A stretch of DNA of 64,000 nucleotides from Nocardia brasiliensis (GTDB lineage: Bacteria; Actinomycetota; Actinomycetes; Mycobacteriales; Mycobacteriaceae). A program made the translations under genes and the position numbers. Numbering within the stretch: position 1 is the stretch's first letter; every line of letters starts with the position of its first letter. Shown here piece by piece: positions 30,527 through 39,201 of this stretch. The DNA is taken from positions 1-64,000 of the forward strand of contig NZ_CP046171.1 in NCBI RefSeq assembly GCF_011801125.1, read 5' to 3'. The notes below the pieces were generated by a model that saw only the letters and a list, made by a program, of their open reading frames with translations, ran no database searches and was not told where the DNA came from.

Positions 30527-30739
30527 TCAACGCCCGTTCTCCGCGCCGGCGCCCGCGACGGGGGTCGGCGCGGAGCCGTTGCGGGAGTAGCCGATCCGCG
30601 GCGGCTCCGGTGCGGGCGCCGGCGGTTGCGGCCGCCTGCCGCGGATCAGCAAGGCCACGGCGCCCGCCAGTGCGACGACCGCCGCGCCGAGCAGCCGGTA
30701 CCGAGTACGTGCGGATACATGCAGGCGCCCCAAGGTCAT
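30527..30739 (-). CDS. CwsA-like small membrane protein, shortened
   Basis: 70 residues with one membrane helix (YRLLGAAVVALAGAVALLI) followed by a basic RGRR and a Pro-rich tail (PQPPAPAPEPP). In Mycobacterium the cell-shape protein CwsA (about 145 residues) lies here, leftward, next to ppiA, and ends in the same helix-basic-Pro layout. This protein matches only that C-terminal part; the N-terminal helical half is absent. Identity as CwsA is inferred from position and layout. Confidence 0.5.
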   Translation of the reverse strand: MTLGRLHVSARTRYRLLGAAVVALAGAVALLIRGRRPQPPAPAPEPPRIGYSRNGSAPTPVAGAGAENGR

Positions 30740-30866
30740 TCGCCCATGCTGGCACAACCGCGTGGTTCATGCAGTATCTCCAGCTCAGCGGTTTGTCGCG
30801 GGTCGAAACGAGCGACTCCGGCCGCCGCGTCGCGGGATCGGCGCGGCGGGACCGTAGCATTGCGGC

Positions 30867-31394
30867 GTGACCTCACCGAATCAGACTGCTGTGGCGACGC
30901 TGCACACGAACCGCGGCGATATCAAGATCTCGCTCTTCGGTAACCACGCGCCCAAGACGGTCCGCAACTTCATCGGCCTTGCCGACGGCTCGGCCGACTA
31001 CTCCGCCGCGAACGCGAGCGGTGGCAGCAGCGGGCCGTTCTACGACGGCTCCGTCTTCCACCGGGTGATAGCCGGGTTCATGATTCAGGGCGGCGACCCG
31101 ACCGGCACCGGCCGCGGCGGGCCGGGCTACGAGTTCGGCGACGAATTCCACCCGGAGCTGCGTTTCGATCGCGGCTACCTGCTGGCGATGGCCAACGCCG
31201 GACCGGCGACCAACGGTTCGCAGTTCTTCATCACCGTCGGCCCGCAGTCGCACCTCAACCGCAAGCACACGATCTTCGGTGAGGTCCTCGATCCGGACTC
31301 GCGCAAGGTGATCGACGCGATCGCAACGACGCCGACCGATCGCAACGACCGTCCACTGGAACCCGTGGAAATCACCAAGATCACGATCGAATGA
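30867..31394 (+). CDS. ppiA: Peptidyl-prolyl cis-trans isomerase A (cyclophilin)
   Basis: Cyclophilin that speeds proline isomerisation in folding proteins. 175 residues without signal peptide, so cytoplasmic. Active-site segments FHRVIAGFMIQGGDPTGTGRGGPGY and NGSQFFIT are conserved, with the fold-closing HTIFGEV. The start is GTG 30867. In this lineage it always lies between the gyrA-tRNA region and the PH/crgA genes, as here. The rhomboid gene starts 4 bp after its stop, suggesting co-transcription. Confidence 0.95.
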   Translation: MTSPNQTAVATLHTNRGDIKISLFGNHAPKTVRNFIGLADGSADYSAANASGGSSGPFYDGSVFHRVIAGFMIQGGDPTGTGRGGPGYEFGDEFHPELRFDRGYLLAMANAGPATNGSQFFITVGPQSHLNRKHTIFGEVLDPDSRKVIDAIATTPTDRNDRPLEPVEITKITIE

Positions 31395-31398
31395 GATT

Positions 31399-32265
31399 AT
31401 GACCGTTCAGCCGCCCGCACCCACGTGCGTCCGTCACCCGAATCGTCCGACCGGTCTGGCGTGCACACGCTGCGGACGGCCGTCCTGCCCGGAATGCCTG
31501 CGTCCGGCGTCGGTCGGCCAGCACTGCGTCGACTGCTTGCGCCAGGGCCAGCGTGATGTGGCCCCGGTGCGCACCGTCGCGGGCGCGCCGGCGCCGCGCG
31601 CCTCGCTACCGTTCGTCACCTACGCGCTGATCGCGATCAACGTCGCGGTCTTCGCGGTGACGGCGGCCCAGTCCCAGAGCCTGGTGGACAACCAGGTCTC
31701 GCGACTGTTCGTGCGCTGGGTGCTGTATCCGCCCGCGGTCGCCGACGGTCAGTGGTGGCGGGTGCTGGGGTCGGGCTTCCTGCACTACGGCCCGATTCAT
31801 CTGCTGCTCAACATGTTCGCGCTGTATGTGATCGGCCGGGATGCCGAGCTGGTGCTCGGCAGGCTGCGCTATCTCTCGGTCTATCTGGTGTCGCTGCTCG
31901 GCGGTGGTGCCGCGGTCATGGTGTTCGCCCAGGACAGCGCCACCGCGGGGGCATCGGGCGCGGTGTACGGCCTGTTCGGCGCGATCACCGTCATCCTGAT
32001 CCGGCTGCGGCAGAACCCGAACCAGATGCTGATCCTGATCGCCATCAACGTGTTCATCAGCTTCTCGCTGCCCGGTATCTCGCTGTGGGGTCACCTGGGC
32101 GGGCTGGCGGCGGGCACGCTGGCGACGCTCGGCATTCTGTTCCTGCCGGGTTGGCTGCGGGCGAAGTCTCCGCAGGCGGCGCGCCTGATCGGCTGGGCGG
32201 CGGTGGCCGTGGTCGCGCTGGTCTCGGTCGCGGTCACCGGTGCGACGGCGATGTCGCTGACCTGA
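31399..32265 (+). CDS. Rhomboid intramembrane serine protease with N-terminal zinc finger
   Basis: 288 residues. The N-terminus is a B-box-like zinc-binding segment with cysteines at 10, 22, 25, 30, 33, 43 and 46. Six membrane helices follow with the rhomboid signatures: the HxxxN-type GPIHLLLNMFALY, catalytic Ser186 in GASG and His232 in WGHLGG. It cleaves membrane proteins within the bilayer; targets unknown. It starts 4 bp after ppiA and ends before a convergent terminator. Confidence 0.92.
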   Translation: MTVQPPAPTCVRHPNRPTGLACTRCGRPSCPECLRPASVGQHCVDCLRQGQRDVAPVRTVAGAPAPRASLPFVTYALIAINVAVFAVTAAQSQSLVDNQVSRLFVRWVLYPPAVADGQWWRVLGSGFLHYGPIHLLLNMFALYVIGRDAELVLGRLRYLSVYLVSLLGGGAAVMVFAQDSATAGASGAVYGLFGAITVILIRLRQNPNQMLILIAINVFISFSLPGISLWGHLGGLAAGTLATLGILFLPGWLRAKSPQAARLIGWAAVAVVALVSVAVTGATAMSLT

Positions 32266-32276
32266 CCGGGGTTACG

Positions 32277-32290
32277 GCTTCACGTGAAAC
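32277..32290. promoter_or_regulatory. Second parS-like site
   Basis: GCTTCACGTGAAAC, 13 of 14 positions of the parS core GTTTCACGTGAAAC and extended by CA on the right. It lies in the convergent gap after the rhomboid gene, 32 kb from dnaA. Confidence 0.65.
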
Positions 32291-32292
32291 AC

Positions 32293-32331
32293 GGCCGGGT
32301 CGCTCGGCGCCGGTGCGCGAGCGACCCGGCC
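32293..32331. terminator. Bidirectional terminator between rhomboid and PH-domain genes
   Basis: GGCCGGGTCGCTCG (32293-32306) pairs perfectly with CGAGCGACCCGGCC (32318-32331), a 14-bp stem with an 11-nt loop between convergent genes. Confidence 0.75.
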
Positions 32332-32342
32332 GGGCACGCGCG

Positions 32343-32825
32343 TCAGCGTGTCGTATTGCCCCGCAAGCCGAGTGCGCGGACCAGGGCGGCGTGCACCTCG
32401 TCGGGGCGGGTGCCCAGATCCCAGCGCCCGAAGATGAGCAGGCGCTCGGTGTCGTCGTGGTTGACGTCGATCTCCAGCATCGGCATCTTGCGGCCGAGGC
32501 GGCGGTAGTCGACGACGCGCGCCCGGATGATCTGCTCACGGGTGTAGCCGGTGGGACCGAACAGCGTGCGGACCACCATTCGCGGCTGCGGGCCCGGCGC
32601 CACGCTGAGTCGTGGGCGCTGCCGGAAGCCGAGCCCGGCCAGGCCGAGCAGACCGGCCGCGGCGAGGCCGATGAGCAATCGGGCAGGCGCGTCGCCGGCG
32701 AAGATCGTGGCCACGGCCAGCAGCACGCCGCCGCCCGTTACCGCGACGAGCGCGGAGGTCGGCGTGGTCCAGGCCAGCTGCGGTGAGTTGTCACCAGGCC
32801 GTTGAGCAGGAGATTCAGACGTCAC
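32343..32825 (-). CDS. PH-domain membrane protein (Rv0010c-like)
   Basis: 160 residues: two membrane helices (about 22-45 and 48-68) followed by a bacterial PH domain (about 70-155, RPRLSVAPGPQPRMVVRTLFGPTGY then LLIFGRWDLGTRPDEVHAALV). Its place beside crgA and leftward orientation match Rv0010c of M. tuberculosis. The function is unknown. The gap upstream has DnaA boxes. Confidence 0.85.
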   Translation of the reverse strand: MTSESPAQRPGDNSPQLAWTTPTSALVAVTGGGVLLAVATIFAGDAPARLLIGLAAAGLLGLAGLGFRQRPRLSVAPGPQPRMVVRTLFGPTGYTREQIIRARVVDYRRLGRKMPMLEIDVNHDDTERLLIFGRWDLGTRPDEVHAALVRALGLRGNTTR

Positions 32826-32852
32826 GGGCCACTTTCCCCAGTGCTGCTCGAG

Positions 32853-32873
32853 TTGTCCACAGGTTCATCCACA
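32853..32873. promoter_or_regulatory. Two DnaA boxes between the PH-domain gene and crgA
   Basis: TTGTCCACA (32853-32861) is a consensus box; TCATCCACA (32865-32873) differs at one position. Same orientation, 12-bp period. They may titrate DnaA or control the PH-domain gene, whose start is 28 bp away. Confidence 0.6.
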
Positions 32874-32900
32874 GGTGTGTATGAATGACACGTCTGTAAT

Positions 32901-32946
32901 CCAGATGTGGTGTCCGCGTCACCTTCGAACACCCAGATGTGGTGTC
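32901..32946. repeat. Direct repeat at the end of crgA
   Basis: CCAGATGTGGTGTC occurs at 32901-32914 and 32933-32946, starts 32 bp apart; the right copy overlaps the crgA stop codon. Probably a small local duplication. Confidence 0.6.
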
Positions 32947-33208
32947 AACGCCACCGCATGGTCATGATCAGACCGACGACCATGAGGCCGAATCCGATCA
33001 GGAAGTTCCACGCGTTCAGGTCGGCCATCCAGCCGATGTGATCGGCGGCGATGTAGTAGACGAGCAGCCAGACCAGCCCGGCGAGCATGAAACCGAGCAT
33101 GATGGTCACGTACCAGACCGGTGAGGGTCCGGCCTTGACCTTCACCGGAGTCCGGCTGGCGGGGTTGATCGTGTAGTCGGTCTTCTTGCGGACCTTCGAC
33201 TTCGGCAT
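32945..33208 (-). CDS. crgA: Cell division protein CrgA
   Basis: Small septum-site membrane protein that recruits FtsI and other divisome members. 87 residues, basic N-terminus MPKSKVRKK, two membrane helices (about 31-52 and 66-84) with the conserved [10 protein letters not shown] and [11 protein letters not shown]. The position beside the PH-domain gene and trpG is the standard one in Mycobacteriales. Confidence 0.95.
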   Translation of the reverse strand: MPKSKVRKKTDYTINPASRTPVKVKAGPSPVWYVTIMLGFMLAGLVWLLVYYIAADHIGWMADLNAWNFLIGFGLMVVGLIMTMRWR

Positions 33209-33386
33209 GACGTCCTCGTGTTCGGCGTTCAGGTCGGTACCGGCGGGCTAACGCGGTGTGCCGAGTGGTTTGCCGAGCTCGCTCGCCGCTGTGGACAAGG
33301 CTCTGGCTGCCCTCCGGTGTGCCTCTAGGCTATCCCAACTGGTATTGGATGCGACGTGGTGTCATGCGGGGACGTAATCTCAGAGC

Positions 33387-34031
33387 ATGCGTGTTCTGGT
33401 CGTCGACAATTACGACAGCTTCGTGTTCAACCTGGTCCAATACCTCGGACAGTTGGGTGCCGAGGCCATCGTGTGGCGCAACGACGACCCGAAGCTGGCC
33501 GATGCCGACGCGGTGGTCGCCCAGTTCGACGGGATCCTGATCAGTCCGGGACCCGGTACCCCCGATCGTGCGGGCGCCAGCATCGAGCTGGTGCGCGCCT
33601 GCGCCCGGCACGCGGTCCCGCTGCTCGGCGTGTGCCTCGGGCATCAGGCGATCGGGGAGGCGTTCGGCGCGACCGTGACCCGCGCCCCGGAACTGCTGCA
33701 CGGCAAGACCAGTTCGGTGTTCCATGTGGGCGCGGGCGTGCTGGCCGGGCTGCCCGATCCGTTCACCGCGACCCGCTACCACTCGCTCACCGTGCTGGAG
33801 GAGACCCTGCCCGCGGCGATCGAGGTGCTCGGCCGCACCGAGAGCGGCATCGTGATGGCGATGCGGCACCGCACCCTGCCGATTCAGGGCGTGCAGTTCC
33901 ATCCCGAATCGGTGCTGACCCAGGGCGGGCACCGGATGCTGGCCAACTGGCTCGGCGTTTGTGGTGAACGTCCCGCCGAGGGGCTGGTCGAAATGCTCGA
34001 GGCGGAGGTCGCCGCGCTGGTGCTGCAGTGA
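33387..34031 (+). CDS. trpG: Glutamine amidotransferase TrpG/PabA
   Basis: Class I glutamine amidotransferase subunit that supplies ammonia for anthranilate or 4-amino-4-deoxychorismate synthesis. 214 residues; nucleophile Cys83 in GVCLGHQ, and His172 and Glu174 in FHPES complete the triad; ISPGPGTP is the oxyanion loop. The partner synthase is not in the window, so trpG and pabA roles cannot be told apart. Its stop overlaps the start of the RibD-like gene (GTGA), an unusual coupling. Confidence 0.9.
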   Translation: MRVLVVDNYDSFVFNLVQYLGQLGAEAIVWRNDDPKLADADAVVAQFDGILISPGPGTPDRAGASIELVRACARHAVPLLGVCLGHQAIGEAFGATVTRAPELLHGKTSSVFHVGAGVLAGLPDPFTATRYHSLTVLEETLPAAIEVLGRTESGIVMAMRHRTLPIQGVQFHPESVLTQGGHRMLANWLGVCGERPAEGLVEMLEAEVAALVLQ

Positions 34032-35158
34032 CTCGTCCCCATGTGCTGTTGTCCGTCGCGGTGAGCGTCGACGGCTACATCGATGACGCGAGCCCAGACC
34101 GCCTGCGCCTGTCCGGGCCCGCCGATTTCGACCGAGTCGATCAGGTGCGCGCGGAGTCCGACGCGATTCTGATCGGCGCGCACACGCTGCGCCGGGACAA
34201 CCCGCGGCTGCTGGTGGACAGCGCCGCGCGCCGAGCCGCCCGGGTCGCGGCGGGCAAGCCCGAGTATCCGGTGAAGATCACGGTCACCGCGAGCGGCGAC
34301 CTCGATCCCGGGCTGCGGTTCTGGCGGCACGGCGGTGACAAGCTCGTCTACACCACCGATGCGGGCGCGGCGCGGATCGGGGAACGCCTGTCCGGGTTGG
34401 CCGAGGTCCGCTCGCTCGGCGCCGAACTCGACTTCGGCGCACTGCTCGACGACCTCGGCCACCGCGGCATCGCCCGCCTCATGGTCGAGGGCGGCACCCG
34501 CATCCACACCGCGTTCCTGGCCGCCGATCTGGCCGACGAACTGCACCTCGCGATCGCTCCCCTCCTGGTAGGCGATCCCGAGGCGCCCCGATTCCTCGAT
34601 CCGGCAGCGTTTCCCGGCGCGCCGCACCGCAGGATGCGCCTGGTCGAGGTCGACCAGGTCGGCGATGTGGCGGTGCTGCGTTATCGCCCGAAGTCGAGCC
34701 CGCTCCCGGCGGAGCAGGACGACCGCTTTCTGCGGCGGGCGATCGAGCTGGCGCGGCAGTGCCCGCCGAGCACCACCGCCTTCTCCGTCGGAGCGGTGAT
34801 CGTCGCCGACGGTGTGGAGATCGCGACCGGCTACTCGCGCGAAACCGACGACAAGGTGCACGCCGAGGAGTCGGCGCTGAACAAGCTCGATCCGGACGAT
34901 CCCCGGCTGGCCGCCGCCACGATCTACACCACGCTGGAACCGTGTTCGCAGCGCGGCACCGCGACCCGGCTGCCGTGCACCGATCGGATCCTGCGGGCGG
35001 GCATTCCCCGGGTGGTGCTGGCCTGGCGCGAACCGCCGACGTTCGTGACCAACTGTGTCGGCGTGGAAAAGCTCCGCACGCACGGGGTCGAGGTGGTCGA
35101 GCTGAGCGAGCTTGCGCAGGAGGCGATGTCGATGAACCGCCACCTGGACCTGAACTAA
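34028..35158 (+). CDS. RibD-like bifunctional protein with reversed domain order
   Basis: 376 residues. Residues 1-225 form a RibD_C/dihydrofolate-reductase-like domain (PHVLLSVAVSVDGYID, ILIGAHTLRRDNP, MVEGGTRIHTAFL). Residues 230-370 form a cytidine-deaminase-type zinc domain with HAE (278-280), PC (305-306) and PC (316-317). Classic RibD has the deaminase first. The deaminase loop reads LEPCSQRGTATRLPC rather than the usual PCxHxGRTPPC, so substrate may differ. The GTG start overlaps the trpG stop. It could act in riboflavin synthesis or on another pyrimidine; undecided. Confidence 0.82.
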   Translation: MTRPHVLLSVAVSVDGYIDDASPDRLRLSGPADFDRVDQVRAESDAILIGAHTLRRDNPRLLVDSAARRAARVAAGKPEYPVKITVTASGDLDPGLRFWRHGGDKLVYTTDAGAARIGERLSGLAEVRSLGAELDFGALLDDLGHRGIARLMVEGGTRIHTAFLAADLADELHLAIAPLLVGDPEAPRFLDPAAFPGAPHRRMRLVEVDQVGDVAVLRYRPKSSPLPAEQDDRFLRRAIELARQCPPSTTAFSVGAVIVADGVEIATGYSRETDDKVHAEESALNKLDPDDPRLAAATIYTTLEPCSQRGTATRLPCTDRILRAGIPRVVLAWREPPTFVTNCVGVEKLRTHGVEVVELSELAQEAMSMNRHLDLN

Positions 35159-35574
35159 GGCCGCCCGTAGACCGCGGTGACGAACTCGCCGAGCTGATTG
35201 TCGTCGAGGTGACGGGCTAGATCGGCCTCGCTGATCATGCCGACCAGCCGTTTGTTCTCGATCACCGGCATCCGTTTGATCCGGTGGCTTTCCATCTCGT
35301 CGAGCACCACTTCGATGTCGGCGTCGGCGGCCACCCAACGTGGCGTCGCGGCGCAGAGCTCGGCCGCGCGAGTGGTGGCGGGCGAGCGACCCTGCGCGAT
35401 GCACTTCACGACGATGTCGCGGTCGGTGATGATCCCGCACATCCGGTCGCTGTCGTCGGCGATGACCAGCGACCCGACGCCGAGTTCGGCCATAACGCGG
35501 GCGGCCTTTCCGACGGTTTCGTCCTTGGCGATCCACTGCGCGCCGGGCTTCATGATGTCCCTTGCGGTCGTCAT
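35155..35574 (-). CDS. CBS-domain pair protein
   Basis: 139 residues made of two CBS domains (about 8-62 and 72-128) with MKPGAQWIAKDETVGKAARVM, GIITDRDIVVK and GMISEADLARHL as conserved parts. Such proteins bind adenine nucleotides and regulate partners. ATG 35574 has GAGGAGGAAC as ribosome binding site; the frame is open further upstream. It overlaps the convergent RibD-like gene by 4 bp. Partner unknown. Confidence 0.88.
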   Translation of the reverse strand: MTTARDIMKPGAQWIAKDETVGKAARVMAELGVGSLVIADDSDRMCGIITDRDIVVKCIAQGRSPATTRAAELCAATPRWVAADADIEVVLDEMESHRIKRMPVIENKRLVGMISEADLARHLDDNQLGEFVTAVYGRP

Positions 35575-35698
35575 CGGTTCCTCCTCGCTGCTCAGCACTG
35601 CTGATTCGGACGGAGCACATGATTCGGACAGAGCACAGCCAATTCTGCCGCCGAACACACCGACTGGTCGGTGCTTTGCGCCAACTGCCGAAAACAGA

Positions 35699-35724
35699 AC
35701 GAGCGGGCCCGAAGGCCCGCTCGT
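35699..35724 (-). terminator. Terminator of the pknB operon
   Basis: ACGAGCGGGCC-CGAA-GGCCCGCTCGT; read leftward it is followed by TTCTGTTTTCGG. It ends the seven-gene fhaA-to-pknB cluster. Confidence 0.85.
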
Positions 35725-35748
35725 CGACGTGGACTGGATATCAGGCGA

Positions 35749-37653
35749 CTACGGCGGCCCGAGCACGCCGACGCCGACCTGCACCGCACCGCTCTTCGGG
35801 ATCGAACTGCCCGCGGCAGGCGCCTGGGTGATGATGCGGCCGACGCTACCCGCGTCGAACGTGCCCTGCGGCGACTGGCTGATCTGGCTCTGCGTGCCGG
35901 TCCAGCCCTCCGCGCGCAGTTTGTCGACCGCCTGGCCGACGGTGAGTCCGGTCAGCGACGGCATCTTGATCTGATCGCTGGACACCTGGACGACGATCGT
36001 CGAGCCCTTCTCGACCGTCGAACCGCCGGACGGGCTGGTCGCGAGCACCTCGCCGACCGGGCGGGTGGAGGGCACCTTCTCGATCGTGATCTTGAAACCG
36101 GCACTGTCCACCAGGTTGGGCCGAGCGACCTCGATGTCCTGACCGACAACGTTCGGCACCCGGGTGGTTTCCGGGCCGGACCCGAGCGTCACGACGATCG
36201 CCTGGTCGATGTCCACCCGCGAGCCCGCCGACGGTTCCTGCGCGATGACCTTGTCCTTCTCCTGCGTGCTCGACGGCTTGCGCGGCACGTTCGGATCCAG
36301 TTGCAGGTCGCTCTTGCGCAGTTCGGCCTCGGCCTCGGCCTGGGTCAGGCCGTCGAGCTTGGGCACCTGCACCTGGGCGGGACCGGTGGACACCTGCACG
36401 GTGATGGTGCTGCCCTTGTCGGCCCGCGAACCGCCGAGCGGCTGGGTCGCGATGACATTGCCGGTCGCCACCTTGCTGTCGGGCTTGGGGAAGCTCGCGA
36501 CGGCGAAGCCGGCCTTCTGCAACGCGTCGATCGCCTGCTGCGAGGACTTGCCGGCGACATCGGGCACCGTCACCTGATCCGGCTTGCTGCCGGGGCCGAT
36601 CAGGACCCAGAACAGGGTGAACGCGACGGCCACCGCGGCAGCGGCGGCGATCGTGAGATAGACCGTGCGGCGCGGGCCGCCCGGATCCACCGACGCCTGC
36701 TCGGAGGTGTCGTCGTTGCGCTCGACGGTGCGGTAGCTGCGCGGCGCGGGCTCGTTGTTGCCGAAAACGGTGGTGCGGTCTTCGTCGGTCATCACCATCG
36801 GTGCGCTGGGCTTCTGCCCGCCGAGCACCCGGATCAGGTCCGCGCGCATCTCGGCCGCGCTCTGATAGCGGTTGGCCGGGTTCTTGCTCATCGCCTTGAG
36901 GATCACCGAGTCGAGCTCGCGCGGCACCCCGGGATGCACGTGCGAGGGCAGCCGCGGGTCCTCCCGGACATGCTGGTAGGCCACCGCGACGGGCGAGTCA
37001 CCGGTGAAAGGCGGCTCACCGGTGAGGATTTCGAACAGCACGCAGCCGACGGAGTACACGTCCGAGCGCGCGTCGACGGTCTCGCCGCGCGCCTGCTCGG
37101 GGGAAAGATATTGCGCGGTACCGATCACCGCGGCGGTCTGGGTCATCGGGTTGGAGCTGTCGGCGATCGCCCTGGCGATGCCGAAGTCCATCACCTTCAC
37201 CGCGCCCGCCCGGTTGATCATGATGTTGGCCGGCTTCATGTCGCGGTGCACGATGCCGGCCTTGTGGCTGAAATCCAGTGCGGCACAGACGTCGGCGATG
37301 ACCTCCATGGCCCGGCGTGGCGGCAGCGGACCCTTGCCGCGCACGATGTCACGCAGCGTCTCGCCGTCGACGTACTCCATCACGATGTACGGCAGCGGGC
37401 CGTCGTCGACCTTGGCCTCGCCGGTGTCGTACACCGCGACGATGGCCGGATGGTTCAGCGCGGCGGCGTTCTGGGCCTCCCGCTTGAACCGCAGGTAGAA
37501 GGTGGGGTCGCGAGCCAGGTCGGCGCGCAGCACCTTGATCGCGACATCACGGCTGAGCCGTAGATCGCGTGCCTTGTGTACTTCGGACATACCGCCGAAC
37601 CCGATGATCTCGCCCAGCTCGTAGCGGGAGGAGAGATTCTTCGGGGTCGTCAT
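35749..37653 (-). CDS. pknB: Ser/Thr protein kinase PknB
   Basis: Receptor-type kinase that senses muropeptides or lipid II and controls growth and division. 634 residues: kinase domain with glycine loop GFGGMSEV, Lys40, catalytic Asp138 in [11 protein letters not shown] 156-158 and activation-loop Thr171 and Thr173, the numbering of M. tuberculosis PknB. One membrane helix (about 329-353) precedes four PASTA domains outside the cell. Its ATG overlaps the pknA stop. It phosphorylates FhaA/FhaB-type and cell-wall targets and is reversed by PstP, all encoded in the same operon. Confidence 0.97.
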   Translation of the reverse strand: MTTPKNLSSRYELGEIIGFGGMSEVHKARDLRLSRDVAIKVLRADLARDPTFYLRFKREAQNAAALNHPAIVAVYDTGEAKVDDGPLPYIVMEYVDGETLRDIVRGKGPLPPRRAMEVIADVCAALDFSHKAGIVHRDMKPANIMINRAGAVKVMDFGIARAIADSSNPMTQTAAVIGTAQYLSPEQARGETVDARSDVYSVGCVLFEILTGEPPFTGDSPVAVAYQHVREDPRLPSHVHPGVPRELDSVILKAMSKNPANRYQSAAEMRADLIRVLGGQKPSAPMVMTDEDRTTVFGNNEPAPRSYRTVERNDDTSEQASVDPGGPRRTVYLTIAAAAAVAVAFTLFWVLIGPGSKPDQVTVPDVAGKSSQQAIDALQKAGFAVASFPKPDSKVATGNVIATQPLGGSRADKGSTITVQVSTGPAQVQVPKLDGLTQAEAEAELRKSDLQLDPNVPRKPSSTQEKDKVIAQEPSAGSRVDIDQAIVVTLGSGPETTRVPNVVGQDIEVARPNLVDSAGFKITIEKVPSTRPVGEVLATSPSGGSTVEKGSTIVVQVSSDQIKMPSLTGLTVGQAVDKLRAEGWTGTQSQISQSPQGTFDAGSVGRIITQAPAAGSSIPKSGAVQVGVGVLGPP

Positions 37654-39170
37654 GGTTGTCCTTGCGAAGAAGTAGCGGGCGCGCTGAAGGAGCCAGAGGG
37701 GCCTCGGGCTCCGGGAATCTCCGGAAACGGTATGTCGATCGTCGGCACCCGCGGCCGGGTCGTGCTCGGCGCGGTTGTCGTCGGTTTACTGCTGGTGGAC
37801 GGCGTCGTCGTGGTCGGTGTCGGGGTGGTGGTGGTCGGCTCGGGCGTGGTGGTCGGCGGTTCCGTGGTGGTGGTCCGTTCGACCGTGGTCGGCGGCGGCG
37901 GAAGCGGCTTCGGCGTCGTCGTGCTGGTCACCGGCGGCGGTGGCGGCGGCTTCGGCGCGGGGACCGAGGTCGTGGTCGGCGCCGGATTCTTGGTCGGGTT
38001 GGTGTCACCGCCGAACATCAGGTAGCCGACGGTGGCGACGAGCAGCACACCGGCGGCGACACCGGCCGCGGTCCACTTCTGCGTCGAGGTGAAGCCCTTG
38101 TTCCGGTCCGGCGGCACCTGGTTGCCGCCGGTGCCGGGGTTGAGCATGGTCGCGGGCGCCGCGCCGGTGGCGTGGCCCGATTGGCCAAGCGCGCCGCCGG
38201 CGGGCGTTGAGTAGCGCACCGTCGCGCCATCGAAATCCGCAGGGGCGGAAGGCAATACGACGGTCGGGCCGGGCGGCAGCACCCGGGTGGCACCGGTCAG
38301 CGGCGTCCCCGCCGCACCGGCACGCGGCGGGGGTGGCCTGCGACCCGCGCGCACGGCGGCCACGGCGTCGGCGAACTCGCCGCCGCTGGCGTAGCGCAGG
38401 TTCGGGTCCTTGCCCATGGTGATCTCGATCAGCTCGCGCACGTTGCCGGGCAGATCGCCCGGCATCGGCGGCGGCGCCTCACGCACGTGCTTCATCGCGA
38501 CGGTGATCGCGCCGTCGCCGCTGAACGGCCGGGTGCCCGCGAGCGCCTCGTAGCCGACGACGCCGAGGGAGTACACGTCGCTGGCGGCGGTCGCGTCCTC
38601 GCCGACCGCCTGCTCCGGCGCGATGTACTGGGCGGTGCCCATCACCATGCCGGTCTTGGTCACCGGCGAGGCGTCGACGGCCTTGGCGATGCCGAAGTCG
38701 GTGATCTTCACCTGACCGGTCGGCGTCACCAGGATGTTGCCCGGCTTCACGTCGCGGTGCACCACCCCGGCCCGGTGCGCCACGTCCAGCGCGCGCCCGG
38801 TCTGCTCGAGCATGTCCAGGCCCTGGCCGACCGAGAGCCTGCCGAGCCGGTTCAGCACCGTGTTCAGCGGTTCGCCCTGCACCAATTCCATGACCAGGTA
38901 GGCGGTTTCACTGCCCTGCGGGTCGGTGGTCTCGCCGTAGTCGTAGATCCCCGCGATCCCGGGGTGGTTCAGCTGGGCGGTGGTCTTGGCCTCGGTGCGG
39001 AACCGATGCCGGAACGTCGGGTCGGCGGAGAACTCCGACTTGAGCACCTTGACCGCCACCCGGCGATCGAGCCGGGTGTCCAGCGCCTCCCAGACCTGGC
39101 CCATGCCGCCGGTCGCGATCAGCCGTTGCAGCCGATAGCGGTTGGCGATCATCGCACCGTTGTTCAGCAT
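37650..39170 (-). CDS. pknA: Ser/Thr protein kinase PknA
   Basis: 506 residues: kinase domain with Lys41, Asp140 in HRDVKPGN and DFGIA, a Pro-rich juxtamembrane part, one membrane helix (about 378-400) and a Thr/Pro-rich extracellular tail without PASTA domains, dense in TTT and PPP runs. ATG 39170 ([14 protein letters not shown]) is chosen because the kinase fold starts right after; the frame is open 66 bp upstream. It controls cell shape together with PknB. Overlaps pknB by 4 bp (ATGA); pbpA lies 31 bp upstream. Confidence 0.95.
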   Translation of the reverse strand: MLNNGAMIANRYRLQRLIATGGMGQVWEALDTRLDRRVAVKVLKSEFSADPTFRHRFRTEAKTTAQLNHPGIAGIYDYGETTDPQGSETAYLVMELVQGEPLNTVLNRLGRLSVGQGLDMLEQTGRALDVAHRAGVVHRDVKPGNILVTPTGQVKITDFGIAKAVDASPVTKTGMVMGTAQYIAPEQAVGEDATAASDVYSLGVVGYEALAGTRPFSGDGAITVAMKHVREAPPPMPGDLPGNVRELIEITMGKDPNLRYASGGEFADAVAAVRAGRRPPPPRAGAAGTPLTGATRVLPPGPTVVLPSAPADFDGATVRYSTPAGGALGQSGHATGAAPATMLNPGTGGNQVPPDRNKGFTSTQKWTAAGVAAGVLLVATVGYLMFGGDTNPTKNPAPTTTSVPAPKPPPPPPVTSTTTPKPLPPPPTTVERTTTTEPPTTTPEPTTTTPTPTTTTPSTSSKPTTTAPSTTRPRVPTIDIPFPEIPGARGPSGSFSAPATSSQGQP

Positions 39171-39201
39171 CCCCGTACCTTCACTCGCACATCCATCTCG
39201 T

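Noticed and set aside
33209..34027. FMN riboswitch in front of the RibD-like gene
   Set aside because: The gene overlaps trpG and the region before trpG is too short and shows no RFN-element pattern I recognise.
35671..37563. 630-codon rightward frame opposite pknB
   Set aside because: Shadow of pknB; repeated Arg/Gly/His content without structure.
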